Below are positions 28,063 through 30,572 of a DNA stretch of 30,572 nt, piece after piece. This DNA is from a virus, in IMG/VR virus record IMGVR_UViG_3300046462_000381, positions 1 through 30,572 of that record, one strand, 5' to 3'. Position 1 is the first letter of the stretch, and the number at the start of each line of letters is the position of its first letter. The notes below the pieces were generated by a model. The model saw nothing but the letters and a program-made list of their open reading frames with translations. It did not search any database and was not told where the DNA came from. The translations under genes and the position numbers were made by a program.

Positions 28063-28398
28063 TTGGCATGTTACGGACTGTGCCTGCTGATCTCAGTATG
28101 GCTCGATCATCACGGCTACGCGCCGCACCAGCGCGACGCGATGCTGCGGCAGGCGTGGACCGAATCCCGCTTCCAGCCGTGCGCCGTCAGCGGTTCCTCG
28201 GGAAGTTTTGGCTTGTACCAATGGGCGGGGTCGCGGAAGCGGCGGCTGCTCGCGATTGGCGCGTGCCCGTCATGGGAAACGCAATTGAAATTCGCTGACA
28301 CCGAGCTGCACACCGCGCCCTACAGCCGCTTCTGGTCAACATCGCCGCGTGTGGCATTCGGCGTGTTGCGCGAGTGCTTCGGGCGCGGGCGATGCTAG
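28063..28398 (+). CDS. Lysozyme-like / tail-tip lysozyme-like protein (111 aa)
   Basis: The frame is open from the TGA at 28050. TTG at 28063 is the likely start, since ATG 28141 would remove the first conserved helix. Y-A-P-H-Q-R-D-A-M-L-R-Q-A-W-T-E-S-R-F-Q-P contains the catalytic-type E-S. It is followed by G-S-S-G-S-F-G-L-Y-Q-W-A-G-S-R-K-R-R, matching the G-x-x-G-x-x-Q-W-x-x-x-R core of lysozyme-like muramidases (Phage_lysozyme2-type). It would cleave host peptidoglycan. The hydrophobic beginning (L-C-L-L-I-S-V-W-L) may direct export. It is the most plausible endolysin in the window. Confidence 0.7.
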   Translation: MACYGLCLLISVWLDHHGYAPHQRDAMLRQAWTESRFQPCAVSGSSGSFGLYQWAGSRKRRLLAIGACPSWETQLKFADTELHTAPYSRFWSTSPRVAFGVLRECFGRGRC

Positions 28399-28427
28399 CT
28401 GATAGTCAGCACTAAGGGAGAGCTGCG

Positions 28428-28664
28428 TTGACCCTATTCGTTGTCTCATTTCTCTGTACCATCCAGTCGTGCCTGATCCCGCAACCGCAAGAAAATCCGG
28501 CGTACAGTTTCTACGCCTCCAGAGAGGCATGCGAGCGACGCCTCTCCATTGCGAGGCTTCCGACTGGGTTAGAGGGGGCGTGCATTGAGACCGAAACGGT
28601 AACTTACAGCCAGTATGGCGGGTTCAGCGCGAACGCATCCATCATGATCAACGTCGACCGCTGA
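28428..28664 (+). CDS. Small protein, possibly exported (78 aa)
   Basis: The 78-residue protein starts at TTG 28428, after GGGAGAG, as MTLFVVSFLCTIQSCLIPQP. A short hydrophobic N-terminus could be a signal or anchor. Four Cys occur overall, and a Y-S-F-Y-A-S-R-E-A-C-E-R-R region follows. Located right after the lysozyme-like gene and before the convergent terminator. It could be a lysis accessory, which is inference from place. Confidence 0.6.
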   Translation: MTLFVVSFLCTIQSCLIPQPQENPAYSFYASREACERRLSIARLPTGLEGACIETETVTYSQYGGFSANASIMINVDR

Positions 28665-28708
28665 TAACGGCTACTATCGAGGATCGCAGGATTTCTGCGG
28701 GTCGCAGG

Positions 28709-28739
28709 CTCGGTTTCGGCCGGCCGGCCGGCTACCGAG
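28709..28739. terminator. Strong hairpin between convergent units
   Basis: CTCGGT (28709-28714) pairs with ACCGAG (28734-28739), and the interior is the self-complementary run GGCCGGCCGGCC. No U-tract is evident on either side. It lies at the meeting point of the rightward and leftward units, overlapping the last codons of the leftward 78-residue gene. It may be a two-way terminator or attenuator. Confidence 0.55.
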
Positions 28740-28968
28740 GCGGCGGCGCAAACCCGCGCGGCGGTCCATAGCCAGCAGCGATGCCGCTCGGTGAGTTGGG
28801 TGCGTGGAGCGATTCCCATTTCTCGGTAATGTCGAGCAGCTTTTCTGCCGCCAGCAATTCCTTGGCCCGAATCAGATGGTTGACCGCGATCAGGAATCCA
28901 TGTCGCTGCTCGATCGCTTCGCGCCGGTCATGTGGCTCGAAGTCATCAGCAGCAAAGGGGCGGCTCAT
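28732..28968 (-). CDS. Small helical protein (78 aa)
   Basis: The 78-residue protein starts MSRPFAADDFEPHDRREAIE. The helical middle (H-L-I-R-A-K-E-L-L-A-A-E-K-L-L-D-I-T-E-K-W) is followed by a proline/glycine-rich tail ending P-P-P-R. The start overlaps the upstream stop (ATGA). The last gene of the leftward right-end unit. No family recognised. Confidence 0.6.
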   Translation of the reverse strand: MSRPFAADDFEPHDRREAIEQRHGFLIAVNHLIRAKELLAAEKLLDITEKWESLHAPNSPSGIAAGYGPPRGFAPPPR

Positions 28969-29414
28969 CGGGCGTTTTCCGGATCGGGCAGGAGGCCGGC
29001 GGCGAGGACCCAGGAGTAACCGCCGCTGGCCCAGCCGACGAGGTAAACGCGGCCGTGGGTCGGGTCGTCGGCGATCCGCATGACGCGGCCGGGGTACCGG
29101 CAGGTAATCCGGAGGTAATCGCCGAGGATAACGGAATCGCCGATGGCGAACGCGGTCACCGGGTTGACCGACGCGGCCGGGACGAGCCAGACCTGATCCC
29201 CGGTCGATTCGAACTTGACCTCAAGCGCGCCGGCCGGGTCGCGGCCGACGACGTGGCAGCGCTTCCCGGCGGCGAACGCGTACCCGACGCCGACGTAATA
29301 GGCGCGGAGCGTCGTCCAGCCGTAACCTCGCCCATCAGGCGAAGCCGCGACGGGCGAGGTTATTTCTTCAAGTCGAACGCGGATCGCGTCGTAATCGTCG
29401 GCAGCGCGCGTCAT
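28965..29414 (-). CDS. Beta-rich hypothetical protein (149 aa)
   Basis: The 149-residue protein starts MTRAADDYDAIRVRLEEITS. The middle and end are beta-rich, with W-L-V-P-A-A-S-V-N-P-V-T, G-D-S-V-I-L-G-D-Y-L-R-I-T and R-V-Y-L-V-G-W-A-S-G-G-Y-S-W. The repeated G-D-x-V-x-L type strands resemble small barrel folds found in tail or host-range proteins, but I do not recognise a family. Coupled by ATGA to the next gene. Confidence 0.6.
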   Translation of the reverse strand: MTRAADDYDAIRVRLEEITSPVAASPDGRGYGWTTLRAYYVGVGYAFAAGKRCHVVGRDPAGALEVKFESTGDQVWLVPAASVNPVTAFAIGDSVILGDYLRITCRYPGRVMRIADDPTHGRVYLVGWASGGYSWVLAAGLLPDPENAR

Positions 29415-29533
29415 GGGGCGGCCTCGCAGTATCGTTCGGCCTCGTTCCGGTTGACGGTAATCGTCGCGCCGTTGGCCGCGCTCCGGCAGTCGACGTACGA
29501 CGGTGTGCGGAGGTCACCGAAGAGCGATGTCGG
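29415..29533 (-). other. Open stretch without a start codon
   Basis: After the TGA at 29536-29534 the same frame stays open for 40 codons to a TGA overlapping the next ATG. It encodes a protein-like segment with F-G-D-L-R-T-P-S-Y-V-D-C-R and N-R-N-E-A-E-R-Y-C-E-A-A-P, but it has no ATG, GTG or TTG. It could be a former extension of the 61-residue gene, a start-codon loss, or read by stop readthrough. A GTG at 29537 in another frame gives only 7 codons. Confidence 0.35.
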
Positions 29534-29719
29534 TCACGACTTCTGCAACGCGTCGTTGGCCTGATCGAGCGCCGCATCGATCTGCGCCTGCTGATCCGGC
29601 GTCGCCGGCGTGTGCGAAGTCAGCAGGTTCCATGCCGTCTTGACGCCCTCGATCTCGGTCGGCGCATTCTTCAACAGATCGATCAGGACCGGCAGGACTG
29701 CGGTGATGACAACTCCCAT
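29534..29719 (-). CDS. Small protein with hydrophobic N-terminus (61 aa)
   Basis: The 61-residue protein starts MGVVITAVLPVLIDLLKNAP, where 2-17 is hydrophobic and possibly amphipathic or membrane-inserted. The rest is helical (Q-A-Q-I-D-A-A-L-D-Q-A-N-D-A-L). GGAGG lies just before its ATG. It belongs to the run of small genes that includes a lipoprotein and a membrane protein, suggesting a lysis-related function. No named family. Confidence 0.65.
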   Translation of the reverse strand: MGVVITAVLPVLIDLLKNAPTEIEGVKTAWNLLTSHTPATPDQQAQIDAALDQANDALQKS

Positions 29720-29728
29720 GATTGCCTC

Positions 29729-30028
29729 CTAGTTCGCGGGCACAGCGGCGCGCAGGTTCTGGATTGCGGTCAGCGCGACCGCCAGCATGGTGCTGTCGCG
29801 CTCTGCCGCCTTGACGGCATTGTAGGCCGTCTGCGCGAGGCTCTTGATGCGCGCCTTCGTCGCGGGATCGGCGGTCGGCTGGCTGGTGTAGGCCAGCGCC
29901 ACCTGATCGGCGACGGTCAGCGCGACCTCGGCCGCCGCGACATCGTTGGCGACGGTCGTCTGCGCGGCCTGGTTGGCGCAGGCGCTGAGCGACAACGCGA
30001 GCACCGATGCGAGAATGATCTTGCGCAT
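29729..30028 (-). CDS. Phage lipoprotein (99 aa)
   Basis: The protein begins MRKIILASVLALSLSACANQ: positive start, hydrophobic core, and the lipobox L-S-A-C giving an acylated Cys at about 17. The mature part is a long alanine-rich helix. It is presumably anchored in the inner or outer membrane. Small lipoproteins in phage lysis clusters can be outer-membrane spanins, but those are usually proline-rich, whereas this is helical. A different role such as superinfection exclusion is possible. Confidence 0.75.
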   Translation of the reverse strand: MRKIILASVLALSLSACANQAAQTTVANDVAAAEVALTVADQVALAYTSQPTADPATKARIKSLAQTAYNAVKAAERDSTMLAVALTAIQNLRAAVPAN

Positions 30029-30032
30029 GGCG

Positions 30033-30296
30033 CTATGCCGTGGCCGGCGGCGCGAGCGCGGCGTCGAGTTTCGCGTTGAGCGAATCGAGTTGCGTGCCCA
30101 CCGGATCGAGGCTGGCCTCCGAGACGCCCGTTGGCGTCGCGCTCAGCTTGGCGATCAGCGCATCGATCTTCGGCCCGAGGTCGTTGACCTTCTGGATAAG
30201 CTCGGCTTCGGTCATGGCTCTTTGTTCCTCATGCACGATGATGCGGTGAATGCCCGCCGCTATGGCGTTCAGTGCCTCGCGTATCTCGCGTATCAC
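30033..30296 (-). CDS. Coiled-coil small protein (87 aa)
   Basis: Read as 87 residues from ATG 30296 (MIREIREALNAIAAGIHRII...). An internal ATG at 30215 would give MTEAELIQKVNDLGPKIDAL. The second half carries heptad-like leucines (D-A-L-I-A-K-L, Q-L-D-S-L-N-A-K-L-D-A-A-L). No signal peptide. Located between the membrane protein and lipoprotein genes with a short overlap upstream. Family not recognised. Confidence 0.6.
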   Translation of the reverse strand: MIREIREALNAIAAGIHRIIVHEEQRAMTEAELIQKVNDLGPKIDALIAKLSATPTGVSEASLDPVGTQLDSLNAKLDAALAPPATA

Positions 30297-30568
30297 GAAG
30301 CGACTTTCGCCGCCAGTGCCTTCACCGCGTCGGAGGCATCGGCGGAAACCGGCGCGCTGTTCGCCAGCGCCGCGATCGTCGCGGTATCCTTGGCCGCGCT
30401 CATGTCATCCTTTTTGGCGCTTCCCGCCGAACTGCCGAAGTAATAGTTGACTGCTGCCATGACGACAATCGGAACCGATCCGTAGAGATTGGTCCGCAAT
30501 GTGTCATTTGGGAGAAAGAAAACTGCAACCAGAACTCCCGCATAGATCAGCAAGACCATCAACGCCAA
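30293..30568 (-). CDS. Membrane protein, possible holin (may extend past right edge)
   Basis: Ninety-one residues are visible if the TTG at 30568 or ATG at 30559 is the start; the frame reaches the window edge, so the gene may begin outside. Two hydrophobic segments (M-V-L-L-I-Y-A-G-V-L-V-A-V-F-F-L and V-P-I-V-V-M-A-A-V-N-Y-Y-F) are followed by G-S-S-A-G-S-A-K-K-D and an alanine-rich cytoplasmic tail. The F-G-S-S-x-G-S-x-K-K-D end is familiar from holin-like proteins of alphaproteobacterial phages. Holin function is an inference from topology and neighbours. Confidence 0.6.
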   Translation of the reverse strand: MALMVLLIYAGVLVAVFFLPNDTLRTNLYGSVPIVVMAAVNYYFGSSAGSAKKDDMSAAKDTATIAALANSAPVSADASDAVKALAAKVAS

Positions 30569-30572
30569 GCCG

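Noticed and set aside
1-30572. CRISPR array, tRNA, rRNA, integrase or diversity-generating retroelement
   Set aside because: No regularly spaced repeats, no cloverleaf pattern noticed, no recombinase or reverse transcriptase motifs in any frame inspected.

Overview
The window is a segment of a tailed double-stranded DNA bacteriophage (Caudoviricetes), either free or as a prophage. The host is most likely an alphaproteobacterium of the Hyphomicrobiales type. The DNA is GC-rich with strong G/C bias at third codon positions. Genes are packed with ATGA, TGATG or TAATG stop/start overlaps. Two inserted cargo genes (12264-12918) resemble small proteins I associate with Bradyrhizobium-like genomes. 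No integrase, tRNA, rRNA, CRISPR array or transposase was found, and no tail genes are present; these presumably lie beyond the left edge.

Layout. (1) 11368 down to 1, minus strand, is the packaging and head operon. Its order is two small zinc-ribbon proteins, TerS, TerL, a 58-residue protein, a DUF1073-type portal, two proteins with Sec signal peptides (one fibre-like), a MuF-type minor head protein, two tiny proteins, a SLOG/DUF2493 protein, a DUF2213 protease-scaffold, a cement protein, a DUF2184 major capsid protein and two small paralogues. (2) 11369-11677 is an AT-rich island with seven copies of TTTCGTCA/TGACGAAA. It probably holds the late promoter and possibly an origin. (3) 11678-13130 is a wrecked cytosine-C5 methyltransferase locus. 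The N-terminal piece ends just after its PCQ motif, and the C-terminal piece lies about 0.8 kb further along, behind two cargo genes, a nested hairpin and a strong terminator. (4) 18332 down to 13124, minus strand, carries early metabolism: SF2 helicase, dCTP deaminase-like protein, Prim-Pol/helicase and small unknowns. (5) 18394-28664, plus strand, carries early and middle genes: a YdaS/Cro-like regulator, small proteins, a beta sliding clamp, RusA resolvase, a damaged helicase/N6-methylase pair, a tandemly duplicated gene, a RecA-like Sak4-type ATPase, DUF669, a Cas4-like nuclease and a lysozyme-like protein. (6) 30568 down to 28732, minus strand, is a cluster of small genes with a membrane protein and a lipoprotein, probably linked to lysis.

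How it fits together. Transcription diverges at 18333-18393, where a YdaS/Cro-like regulator sits next to a conserved element, AGAAACTTTATCTTGAC. The same element recurs before two other rightward gene groups, so this looks like one promoter class controlling three early units. Prim-Pol/helicase, sliding clamp, DUF669, Sak4-like ATPase, Cas4-like nuclease and RusA form a replication-recombination set that relies on a DNA polymerase not seen here. Both DNA methyltransferase loci are internally damaged, one by insertion or replacement and one by an apparent deletion.

I do not see a complete novel defence or mobile system. The observations most worth following are the disrupted methyltransferase locus with its cargo, the repeat island, the three-copy promoter element and the duplicated gene module with an internal start.
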